DNA from: DASSQJ01 sp963773655
GTDB taxonomy: Bacteria > Actinomycetota > Actinomycetes > Actinomycetales > Dermatophilaceae
Assembly (NCBI GenBank): GCA_963773655.1
Contig: CAVZBX010000001.1
Location: forward strand, 1-64,000
Direction of reading: 5' to 3'
Length of the DNA stretch: 64,000 bases
Shown here: positions 32,003 to 40,255 of the stretch, piece after piece
Layout: the number at the start of each line of letters is the position of its first letter
Position numbering within the stretch: the first letter of the stretch is position 1
Translations under genes and position numbers: made by a program
The notes under the pieces: model-generated
What the model saw: only the letters and a program-made list of their open reading frames with translations
Database searches by the model: none
Told to the model about the DNA's origin: nothing

Positions 32003-33599
32003 CTATGCCAGAACAAGGACCATCGCTTCGCCGAGGACCTCGAGGTCGTCGACGTGGCCCGCGGACAGCCGGAAGGTGACGCGTCGCCCGTACCCGACGT
32101 GCGCGCCCCGGTAGACGTTCGAGGGTGCGGTCGGTGAGCCGAAGTGGTCGCCGCCTGCTCCCCGCCAGCTCGTCCGCACACCGTCGACCTCGTAGACGTC
32201 GACGGCGTGCCAGTTGTCGCGGTCGTAGTCGGCCCGCGAGTCGATCATCGTGATCGAGCCCCACGCCAGGAAGTGCCGGGTCCGACCGAGGTCGATGGTG
32301 ACGCTGTCGGTGCCGCCGTGGTTCTCGAAGCCGAAGAGGGTGTGGGACACGAACGGTCCGTCGTGTCGGTGGACGTGCGGGTAGAGGCTCCGGATACCTC
32401 GCACATCCGTCTCGTGCAGGGTGGCCTGGCCGGTGTCGTACCAGGGGTACATCGTCGCGGCCTCGACCGAGGTGTGGCCCAGGCCGAGCGCGTGCCCGAT
32501 CTCGTGGGTGGCGACCGCCGGGAGGCTGGTGCTTCCCCAGTCCTCGTGGTCGTCGAACTCGACCGTTCCGTTCAGCGGGCCCCAGGCGTGTGCGAGGACG
32601 TTGCCGTCCTTGTCGCCGCCCTTGTCGAAGGGGTACCCCGCCTCCGACTGCCTCCTGAAGTCGAACTCCAGGTGCGAGAGGGAGGCTGAGGTGGTGGCGG
32701 AGAAGGAGAGGGCGCTGCGCTCGGCCCACCGGTCGAGAGCAGCGTCGACGAGGGGCCACTCGTTCGTGATGTCGCTGGTGCCGGTCATCCGGAGGTATCT
32801 CAGGCTCAGCGTGTCCCAGCGGTTGCCCATGAAGACGATGGGGTCGGCCTTGTCCACGCCGGTCGGCCCGGCGCTCGACTCCAACGGGTAGTCCGGGAAG
32901 CCGCACCGCGGCGCCTGCAGCAGCAACAGCGTCTCGATCGTCAGGGTCCCGGTGACCTCGAGTCCCCACCGCTCCTGGAAGAGTCCCAGCGCCTGCCCCA
33001 GGCCGTGGTCGAGTGCACGGTCGTCGGCGACGGCGGGTGGCTCGTGGCAACCCCCCATCGCCCGAACTGCCTCGTGGATGTAGCCGAACCGGCCCATGAA
33101 GCCTCGCACGTGCCTGATGTGGGGATGCGCCTCTCCGGCACGGACGAGGACCCGTTCCTCGAGCTTCCGAGCGCACGGGGAGCAGCGGAGGAGCGGGCAG
33201 CTCGACGCGCGTCCGGGTCGACGTGACGTCGATGAGCCAGGCGTAGGGGCGGAACCCCGAGAACTGGGCGACGACGAGGTGATGACCGGGCGGGACGTCC
33301 GTGAACACGGCACCGTCGGTCGGGTCCGAGGCCGCCGAGCGGCGCTGGGTGTGGGGGTGCTGCGCCTTGGGCGTGCGGTGGACCGACGCGATCCACAGGG
33401 TGCACGGCGGCCGCGGCCCCGAAGGGTCGGACGCGCCGACGCTGACGTGCAGGTCGACCAGGCGGTCCCCCGCCGGTGGCTGCCATCCCTCGGGGCGGGC
33501 GGCCTCGAGGACCCCGCGGTTCGAGCCCTGCGGGCCCTGCTCCGCGACGGGCGGGTTGTGCGTGAGCTCGGGCTTCCTCCTCGACGACCTCGTGACCAT
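32003..33599 (-). CDS. Matrixin (M10) metalloprotease with MMP-type cysteine switch
   Basis: If one extra G near 33167 is skipped this is about 531 residues. Domains: a beta-sandwich N-terminal domain (about 30-140), a peptidoglycan-binding-like prodomain (about 165-230) ending in PRCGFPD, the zinc protease with HEIGHALGLGH (near 364) and a Met-turn (TMYPW), and a C-terminal beta domain also found alone at 31354. PRCGxPD is the cysteine switch that keeps vertebrate MMPs inactive; here it is in the same place relative to the catalytic site. No signal peptide is seen. ATG 33599 has GGAGGAG upstream. The frame break separates residues 1-144 from the rest and may be an assembly insertion. Confidence 0.82.
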
Positions 33600-33955
33600 G
33601 ACTCCTCCTCGGGCCGGTCGGGGTGACGCGCCCTTCGACGGGGGCGTCATCCGGTCATGTCCTGAGGAGTGCACTCGCTGCCCCGTGATACCGCCCGTGC
33701 GGTGCCGGCCCGTAGGTGACCGACCGTCGCAGGTTCCGGTCAGGTGAGCGAGCCACTCCGGTGGCCGCGTGACGTCGCCCTCGCCGCCGACGCGGCCGGG
33801 TTCGCCGGCATCGCGCTGATCGACCACTCCTCCAGATCCCCCACGTCGGGCGCGCGTGGAACCTGGCCCCGAAACCGGTCGGCGCAGCCGAGGCCGTCGC
33901 GGCGTAGCATCGAGAGCACGGTCGAGCAGCGGCCGTGACAGCTGAGGTGATGGTC
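33600..33955. other. Divergent intergenic region, 356 bp
   Basis: Between the matrixin (-) and the G1-like gene (+). On the plus strand 33744-33830 encodes DVALAADAAGFAGIALIDH, which resembles the start of a luciferase-like (LLM, F420/FMN) oxidoreductase but is cut off at once, so it may be a gene remnant. No clear promoter is seen for either flanking gene. Confidence 0.4.
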
Positions 33956-34822
33956 ATGACCGCACAGAAGCGTCCGAGGACCACGAAGGACTGGCGGGTG
34001 TTCCCCGCTCCGGCGGAGGGCTTCAGCCCGTTCGGCGCGGCCGCGCGTGACCTCACCCGACACGGGCTGCCCCAACGGCCCGACACCCGGACCGAGCCCC
34101 ACCTCGCGGCGCTGTGGGACTCGGTGGCGCACCGGTACGTGGGCTTCACGCACCTCTCGCCCGACTTCACGGGAAGCGAGCCCGCGACGGCACCGGAGGT
34201 GGCCTCGCTGTCCCCGGTGGAGAACTGCGGGTACAGCGTGCCCACCACCAGCTCCGAGCCGTTCGTCGCGCTCTTCGTCCACTGGACCGTCCCGCACCTG
34301 GTCTACACCCCGGCACCGTTGAACAAGAACTGGTTCCACACGTTCGTGGGGGTCGGCTTCCTCGCCGACGTCCACGTCGAGATGACGGTCGACGCCGCCG
34401 CGGTCGTGACGAGCACGGTCACCGTCAACGGCGCCCCGGTCACGAACCTGCCCGTGGTGCCCGGCGACGCCATGAGCGCCGTGATCTGCGTGAACACGCA
34501 GTCCGCGGGCGGGGCGAAGGTCCTCATCGGCGTCGCCAACGAGACGCGAGGCCAGACCATCAACCTCAGCACGAACGCCCCGGACCTTCCGGCGCTCAGC
34601 GTCGATGCCGGGGTGACGTTGGAACTCGTGCAGAACAACCCGACCCTCAACAAGCTCGCCCGCTTCGGCGTCGTCTACTTCGACGAGATCTCCGCCTACA
34701 CCACCGCCGGTCCCAGGACCCTTGCGGTGGGCAACCCGACGACGTTGACCGACTTCGGCGGGGCTGCCATCGCGCATCCCCACCGACTCAACGACTACGC
34801 GTTCAAGACCGTCTACGGGTAG
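33956..34822 (+). CDS. Beta-sandwich protein, distant G1 (eqolisin)-like
   Basis: This 288-residue protein is beta-rich, with no signal peptide. Its layout recalls G1 glutamic peptidases: VHWTVPHLV, then WFHTFVGVGF, VPGDAMSAVICV, and late VTLELVQNN where eqolisins have their catalytic Glu. The Gln expected after the WTVP strand is not evident, so it may be inactive or only fold-related. ATG 33956 has GAGG 8 nt upstream. It converges on the end of xdh (126-bp gap). Placement beside M14 and M10 peptidases is the main hint to function. Confidence 0.5.
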   Translation: MTAQKRPRTTKDWRVFPAPAEGFSPFGAAARDLTRHGLPQRPDTRTEPHLAALWDSVAHRYVGFTHLSPDFTGSEPATAPEVASLSPVENCGYSVPTTSSEPFVALFVHWTVPHLVYTPAPLNKNWFHTFVGVGFLADVHVEMTVDAAAVVTSTVTVNGAPVTNLPVVPGDAMSAVICVNTQSAGGAKVLIGVANETRGQTINLSTNAPDLPALSVDAGVTLELVQNNPTLNKLARFGVVYFDEISAYTTAGPRTLAVGNPTTLTDFGGAAIAHPHRLNDYAFKTVYG

Positions 34823-34948
34823 GCGGTCGTGTGGTGAGCGGACCGGGCCCGCGGGCGGGGTCGCATCGGGCCATCAGCCGTGCCGGCGGCGGCAGTCCCG
34901 TCGCCGGTCTCCCTCCTGGGCCCGTCGTCGACCCACGTCGACGCCACC

Positions 34949-37540
34949 TCACGCGTGGTAGTACGTGCCCTCGAGGGGCAGCCGGAACCGGGCCCGGCCG
35001 TCGCGCCGGAGGTAGGCGTGCGCCACCGCCGGGGCGGTGGGGATGAGGCAGATCTCGCCGACCCCCTTGGCGCCGTACGCGTACGGCAGCACGCCGGGGC
35101 CCCGAACGGTGCGCACCTCCATGTCGGGGGCCGTCGTCGACCGGATCAGGCCGAGCTTGGCGAACTTCGTCTGCGGGCGGCCGTCGACGACGACGAACTC
35201 CTCGGTGAGGGCGTAGCCGAGGCCCATGACGATGCCGCCCTCGACCTGGCCCTGGAGCGCCTGCTGGTTGACGACGGTCCCGGCGTCGTAGGCCGCGACG
35301 ACCTTGCGGACGCGGCCGTCCTCGGCGAGGTGGACGAGCTGGGCGCCGTACCCGTAGGTGACGTGGCTGACCGGGTTCGCCTTGTCGGACCCGATGGGGT
35401 CGGTCACCGGGGAGAACTCGCCGGAGAACACCCGTCCCTCGACGGACGCCAGGGCGGCGGCGGGGTCGGCCAGCCCGCCCTCGGGCCCCAGCGCCCCGGC
35501 CGCCTCGAGGGCCTCCCGGAGCGCGACCGCCGCGCGCCGCACGGCCTCGCCGGTGAAGAGCGTCTGGCGCGAGGCCGTCGACGTGCCGGCGTCGGGGGTG
35601 CGCTCGGTGTCCGGCGCCTCGACGACGACCCGGTCGGGGGGCACGTCGACGGTCTGGCAGAGCATGTGCACCGCCATCTGCGAGACGCCCTGCCCCATCC
35701 CGGCCGCCGAGGTGCGGATGTGGACGACCCCCTGCTCGACCGAGACGAGGCAGCGTCCGGTGTCGGGCACGCCCATCCCGAGGCCGCTGTTCTTGAAGGC
35801 GACGGCCAGTCCCGCGGTGGGGTCCGCGTCGTAGTCGGGCTTGAGCGCCTCGAGGCACTCGACGAGCCCGACGGCGTCGTCGGCGATCTGGCCGTTGGGC
35901 AGCTCCTGTCCGGGCCGGATGGCGTTGCGGTACCGGAACTCCCACGGGTCGATGCCCGCCTCCGCCGCGAGCAGGTTGACGCTGCTCTCGAGGGCGAACG
36001 CGCTCTGGGCCACCCCGAAGCCGCGGAAGGCGCCCGACACGGGGTTGTTCGTGTAGACCGCGAGGCCCTCGCAGTGGAAGTCCTGGTAGTCGTACGGCCC
36101 GCCGGCGTGGGTCACGGCCCGCTGGAGCACCGGCCCACCGAGCGAGGCGTAGGCCCCGGTGTCCGCGACGATCCGGGCCTTGAGCGCGGTGATCCGCCCG
36201 GTCTCGTCGCAGCCCAGCGTCATCTCGAGGTCCATCGGGTGCCGCTTGACGTGGTAGGCGAGGCTCTCGATCCGGGAGAACTTGACCTTGACCGGACGCC
36301 CGGTGTGCCAGGCCGCGAGGGCCGCGTGGTGCTGGACGCTCATGTCCTCCTTGCCGCCGAAGCCGCCGCCGACGAGCATCGAGTGGGCGTGCACCCGCTC
36401 GGGGGGAAGGCGGAGCATCCGGGCGATCTCGCGCTGCTCGTCGTACACCGACTGGCCGGAGGTGAACACCTCGACGCCGCCGTCGCCCCACGGGCGGGCG
36501 ACGGCGCACTCCGGCTCGAGGAAGGCGTGCTCCTGCCACGAGGTGTGGAAGACGTTGGAGACGACGAACGCGGAGGCCGCGAGCGCCGCGTCCGCGTCGC
36601 CCCGGTCGACGACCTCGCGGGTGAGGACGTTGCCGCCGGGGTGCAGCCGTGGGGCACCGGGCGCCAGTGCCTGCTCGGGGCTGGTGACCGGCTCGAGCTC
36701 GGTGTACCTGACGTCGACGAGCCCGAGGACCTCGTCGAGCGCCTCCTCGTGCTCGCAGACGGCGAGCGCGAGCGCGTCCCCGACGTAGCGGGTGGTGGCG
36801 CCTTCGGCGACGAGGACGTCCCAGTCGTTCACGAGGTGGCCGATGACGTTCTCCGGCACGTCGGCCGCGGTGAGCACCGCGAGGCAGTCGGGATGGGCCC
36901 GGGCCCGGCTGACGTCGATGCTCTCGACCACCGCGCGTGGGTACGCCGACCGCAGGGCCCGGGCGTGCACCATCCCCTCGAGGCGGATGTCGTCGGTGTA
37001 GAGGCCGGCGCCGAGGACCTTCTCCGCGGCGTCCGGGCGCGGCGCCCGGTCGGACAGGTGGACGTGCTCGGGCGGCGGGACGATCTCCTCCTCGCCGCGC
37101 AGGATCCGCCCGGTGCGCAGGACGGCGTCCTCGACCATCCGGTACCCGCTGCACCGGCAGACGTTCGCCCGCAGCGCTCGGGTGACGTCGGCCCGGCTGG
37201 GGTCGGGGTCGGCGTCGAGGAGGGCCGTGGTCGTCATCGCGAACCCGGGCATGCAGAAGCCGCACTGCACCGCACCCTCCTGTTCGAAGGCGGAGACGAT
37301 GGCGGACCGCTGCGGCTCCCCGAGCCCTTCGGCGGTGGTGACGTGCCGGCCCTCGAAGGCCGAGGCGTCACGGGTGCACGCCTTCACCGGCTTGCCGTCG
37401 ACGACGACGATGCAGGTGCCGCAGGTGCCGTCGGCGCAGCCGTCCTTGACCGAGGTGAGCCCGAGGTCCTCACGCAGCCACGTCATCAGGGTCCTGCCGG
37501 CCGGGGCCTCGTGGGCCAGGCCGTTCACCGTGGTGGTCAT
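34949..37540 (-). CDS. Xanthine dehydrogenase-type molybdenum hydroxylase (2Fe-2S plus Mo domain)
   Basis: This 863-residue protein has two N-terminal 2Fe-2S clusters (GCADGTCGTC...C, about 35-55; GFCMPGF...CRCSGY, about 95-135). The molybdopterin domains follow (GGGFGGKEDMS, AFRGFGVAQ, catalytic Glu in GAKGVGEICL). It lacks the FAD domain. This is the organisation of the selenium-dependent xanthine dehydrogenase/XdhD group, encoded with hydA, ssnA and ygfK in Escherichia coli and clostridia. It would hydroxylate purines such as hypoxanthine/xanthine, or work in reverse on urate, passing electrons to YgfK (inferred). The start shares an A with the hydA stop (TGATG). Confidence 0.9.
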   Translation of the reverse strand: MTTTVNGLAHEAPAGRTLMTWLREDLGLTSVKDGCADGTCGTCIVVVDGKPVKACTRDASAFEGRHVTTAEGLGEPQRSAIVSAFEQEGAVQCGFCMPGFAMTTTALLDADPDPSRADVTRALRANVCRCSGYRMVEDAVLRTGRILRGEEEIVPPPEHVHLSDRAPRPDAAEKVLGAGLYTDDIRLEGMVHARALRSAYPRAVVESIDVSRARAHPDCLAVLTAADVPENVIGHLVNDWDVLVAEGATTRYVGDALALAVCEHEEALDEVLGLVDVRYTELEPVTSPEQALAPGAPRLHPGGNVLTREVVDRGDADAALAASAFVVSNVFHTSWQEHAFLEPECAVARPWGDGGVEVFTSGQSVYDEQREIARMLRLPPERVHAHSMLVGGGFGGKEDMSVQHHAALAAWHTGRPVKVKFSRIESLAYHVKRHPMDLEMTLGCDETGRITALKARIVADTGAYASLGGPVLQRAVTHAGGPYDYQDFHCEGLAVYTNNPVSGAFRGFGVAQSAFALESSVNLLAAEAGIDPWEFRYRNAIRPGQELPNGQIADDAVGLVECLEALKPDYDADPTAGLAVAFKNSGLGMGVPDTGRCLVSVEQGVVHIRTSAAGMGQGVSQMAVHMLCQTVDVPPDRVVVEAPDTERTPDAGTSTASRQTLFTGEAVRRAAVALREALEAAGALGPEGGLADPAAALASVEGRVFSGEFSPVTDPIGSDKANPVSHVTYGYGAQLVHLAEDGRVRKVVAAYDAGTVVNQQALQGQVEGGIVMGLGYALTEEFVVVDGRPQTKFAKLGLIRSTTAPDMEVRTVRGPGVLPYAYGAKGVGEICLIPTAPAVAHAYLRRDGRARFRLPLEGTYYHA
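34953..34996. repeat. 44-bp direct repeat, right copy (xdh 3' end)
   Basis: Exact duplicate of 29151-29194. This copy is in frame as the C-terminus of the intact xdh gene (RFRLPLEGTYYHA). It marks the right edge of the peptidase island. Confidence 0.85.
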
Positions 37541-38934
37541 CAGCGCACCTCCGTGTCGGGTGCCCCGCAGGGCAGGTAGTGCCCCGTGGGCAGGTCGTCG
37601 GCGAGCCGGCCGTCGACGACGGCGTGCCGGCCGCGCAGGAAGACGTCGCGCACCCGGCCGTGCACGTCGACGCCCTCGTAGGGCGTGTGGTCGACGTTCT
37701 CGTGCAGCTCGGTGTGGGTGACCCTCCACCGGGCGGCGGGGTCGAGGACGAGCACGTCGGCGTCGGCGCCGGGGACGAGGGCGCCCTTGCGCGGGTACAG
37801 CCCGAAGTAGCGGGCGGCGTTGGTGGCGGTCACCTCGGCGAACCGAGGGAGGTCCAGGCGGCCCGCCGCGACGCCGGCGGAGTACATCAGGGCCATCCGC
37901 AGCTCGATGCCGGGGATGCCGTTCGGGACGTGCGCGAAGTCGGTGGCCCGGTCCTTCTGCCCCACGAGGTCGAACGAGCAGTGGTCGGTGCCGACGAACT
38001 GGACGTCGCCGGCGGCGAGCCCGGCCCAGAGGGCCTCGCGGTCGGCCGCCGTGCGCAGGGGCGGGCTCATGACGAACGCCCGCCGGCCCAGGTCGTCGTC
38101 GTCGGGCCCGCCGTAGGCGCTGACGTCGAGGAGCAGGTACTGCGGGCAGGTCTCCGCGGCCACGGTGTTGCCGGAGGCGCGGCCTCGGCGCACGGCGTCG
38201 AGCCCGGCGGCCGAGGAGAGGTGGACGACGTAGTGGGGCGCCCTCGCCATCCGCGCGATGACCTCGAGGCGCTCGACCGCCTCGGCCTCGAGCACGGGGG
38301 GGCGGGTGGCGGCATGGAAGTGCGGCGTGGTGTGCCCCGCGGCGAGGGCCGCCCTCCGGAGGGCGTCGACGAGCAGCCCGTTCTCGCAGTGGAACCCGAT
38401 GGTCGCGCCGAGTGCGCGGGACGCGGTGAGCGCGGCGAGGATCTCGTCGTCGGCCACCATCATCGTGTCGCGGTAGGCCATGTAGAGCTTGAACGAGGTG
38501 ACCCCACGCTCGACCATCGCCGCCATCTGCCCCGGGAAGTCCTCGCGCCACTGCGTCATCGCGAGGTGGAAGGCGAAGTCGGTGACCGCCCGGCCGGTGG
38601 CCTTGGCGCTCCACCGGTCGAACCCGGTGGCGAGCGGCTGCCCGTGGAACTGGGTGGCGAAGTCGATGACCGTCGTCGTCCCGCCGGCGAGCGCGGCCCG
38701 CGTGCCGGTCGCGAAGTCGTCGGCGGTGACCTCGTCGCCGGCCTCGAGGTCGAGGTGGCAGTGCGACTCCACGCCCCCGGGAAGGACGACGCAGCCGGAG
38801 CAGTCGAGGAGGTCCTCGCGCGGCCCGGGCTCGAGCGCCCCGACCCCCTCGATGGTCTCGCCCTCGATGCGCACCGATGCGCCGTCGAGCACCCCGTCCG
38901 GGGTGACGACACGGCCGCCGCGCAGCAGGGTCAC
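37540..38934 (-). CDS. hydA: D-hydantoinase/dihydropyrimidinase-type amidohydrolase
   Basis: This 464-residue cyclic amidohydrolase has the binuclear metal site: HCH in ESHCHLDLE (about 58-60), the carboxylated Lys in SFKLYMAY (about 150), His in GFHCEN and HLSS, and Asp in GTDHC. It belongs to the HydA/YgeZ hydantoinase group, which opens hydantoin-like or purine-ring-derived amides. GTG 38934 is one base after the ssnA stop and the gene overlaps xdh, so it is coupled to both. Within the cluster it likely opens an intermediate of xanthine/urate breakdown. Confidence 0.9.
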   Translation of the reverse strand: MTLLRGGRVVTPDGVLDGASVRIEGETIEGVGALEPGPREDLLDCSGCVVLPGGVESHCHLDLEAGDEVTADDFATGTRAALAGGTTTVIDFATQFHGQPLATGFDRWSAKATGRAVTDFAFHLAMTQWREDFPGQMAAMVERGVTSFKLYMAYRDTMMVADDEILAALTASRALGATIGFHCENGLLVDALRRAALAAGHTTPHFHAATRPPVLEAEAVERLEVIARMARAPHYVVHLSSAAGLDAVRRGRASGNTVAAETCPQYLLLDVSAYGGPDDDDLGRRAFVMSPPLRTAADREALWAGLAAGDVQFVGTDHCSFDLVGQKDRATDFAHVPNGIPGIELRMALMYSAGVAAGRLDLPRFAEVTATNAARYFGLYPRKGALVPGADADVLVLDPAARWRVTHTELHENVDHTPYEGVDVHGRVRDVFLRGRHAVVDGRLADDLPTGHYLPCGAPDTEVR

Positions 38935-38935
38935 C

Positions 38936-40255
38936 TCACAGCTCCTTCCAGACCCGTTCGGTCCGCTCGGCCGAGTGGGCGAGCACCTCGGCCTCGTCGA
39001 GCCGGGTGAGCTCGCGGTCGCGCAGCACCCACTCGCCGTCGACCATGACGTCGGCCACCTGGGCGCCGCTCATCCCGAAGACGACGTGTCCCCAGACCGA
39101 CCGGGAGTCCAGCGGGGTCGGGGGCCGGTAGTCGAGGGTGGCGAGGTCGGCGACGGCGCCGGGGCGGAGGACCCCGACGTCGCATCCGAACAGCGTCGAG
39201 GCGATCGTCGGGTTGTTCTCGACGAGCATGGCGACGGCCTCCCCGAACCCCACCGTCGGGTCGAGCCGGTGGCCGCTGGCGACGATCTTCGCCACCTGCA
39301 TCGAGGCGAGCACGTCCGGCGTGTAGGCGTCGGTGCCGAGGCCGACCCGGATGCCGCGGCGCAGCATCTCGACGACCGGCGCGAACCCGACCGCGTTGCC
39401 GAGGTTGGAGTGCGGGTTGTGGACGACGAGGGCGCGCCGCTCGGCGAGGACGTCGATCTCCGCCGGGCTCGTGTGGACGCAGTGGGCCGCGAGGCTGTCC
39501 GGGCCGAGCATCCCGCGGGAGGCGAGCCGGTCGACGACGCCGCGGCCACACAGCTCCCGGGTGCGCGGCTGGTCGCCGGGGCCCTCGGCCACGTGGACGT
39601 GGTACCCGCCGGGGACGCCGGCCGCTTCGGCCGCGATGGTGTCGAGGCTCGCCTCGGAGAGGGTGAACGAGGCGTGCATCCCGAACAGGCCGCGGATGCG
39701 GTGCTGGCCGGCCGCGTTGGCGGTGCGCATGAAGGAGAGGTTCTCCGCGACCGCCTCGGCGAAGGCGCCGGGCCCGTCCCGGTCGGAGGTCTCGTAGCAG
39801 AGGCACGCGCGGACACCGACGAGCCGGGCGGCGTCGGCCATCGTCGCCAGCGACCCGGTGATCGCGTTCGGGCTCGAGTGGTGGTCGACGACGGTGGTGA
39901 CGCCGCAGCGGACCGACTCCATGAACGTCGTCAGCGCGTTCAGCCGCACGTCCTCCGGCTCGAGCAGCCGGTCCAGGGCCCACCAGAGGTTGGCGAGGAT
40001 CTCCTCGAAGTCGCGGGTGGGGGAGTGGACCGCCATGCCGCGTGCGTAGGCGCTGTAGGCGTGGGTGTGCGCGTTGACGAGACCGGGCAGGACGACGCGG
40101 CCGGTGTCGACGACCGGCTCGCCCGGGTGTGCGGCGCGCAGCTCGGCCTCGGGTCCGAGCGCCACCACGAGCCCGTCGCGGACGAGGACGCCGCCGCGGG
40201 CGACGACCGGTCGGGCGGGGTCCCCGGTGACGACGTGCGAGCCGGCGACGATCAT
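38936..40255 (-). CDS. ssnA: SsnA-type aminohydrolase
   Basis: This 439-residue amidohydrolase of the ATZ/TRZ (guanine deaminase-like) group has the metal ligands HTH in NAHTHAYSAY (about 63-65), His in YHVHVAEG, His in CVHTSP and Asp in GLGTDAYTPD. It matches SsnA, a cluster-linked aminohydrolase of purine degradation. ATG 40255 overlaps the ygfK stop (ATGA). Length and motif spacing are normal. It probably deaminates an aminopurine or a ring-opened intermediate; the exact substrate is not proven here. Confidence 0.9.
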   Translation of the reverse strand: MIVAGSHVVTGDPARPVVARGGVLVRDGLVVALGPEAELRAAHPGEPVVDTGRVVLPGLVNAHTHAYSAYARGMAVHSPTRDFEEILANLWWALDRLLEPEDVRLNALTTFMESVRCGVTTVVDHHSSPNAITGSLATMADAARLVGVRACLCYETSDRDGPGAFAEAVAENLSFMRTANAAGQHRIRGLFGMHASFTLSEASLDTIAAEAAGVPGGYHVHVAEGPGDQPRTRELCGRGVVDRLASRGMLGPDSLAAHCVHTSPAEIDVLAERRALVVHNPHSNLGNAVGFAPVVEMLRRGIRVGLGTDAYTPDVLASMQVAKIVASGHRLDPTVGFGEAVAMLVENNPTIASTLFGCDVGVLRPGAVADLATLDYRPPTPLDSRSVWGHVVFGMSGAQVADVMVDGEWVLRDRELTRLDEAEVLAHSAERTERVWKEL

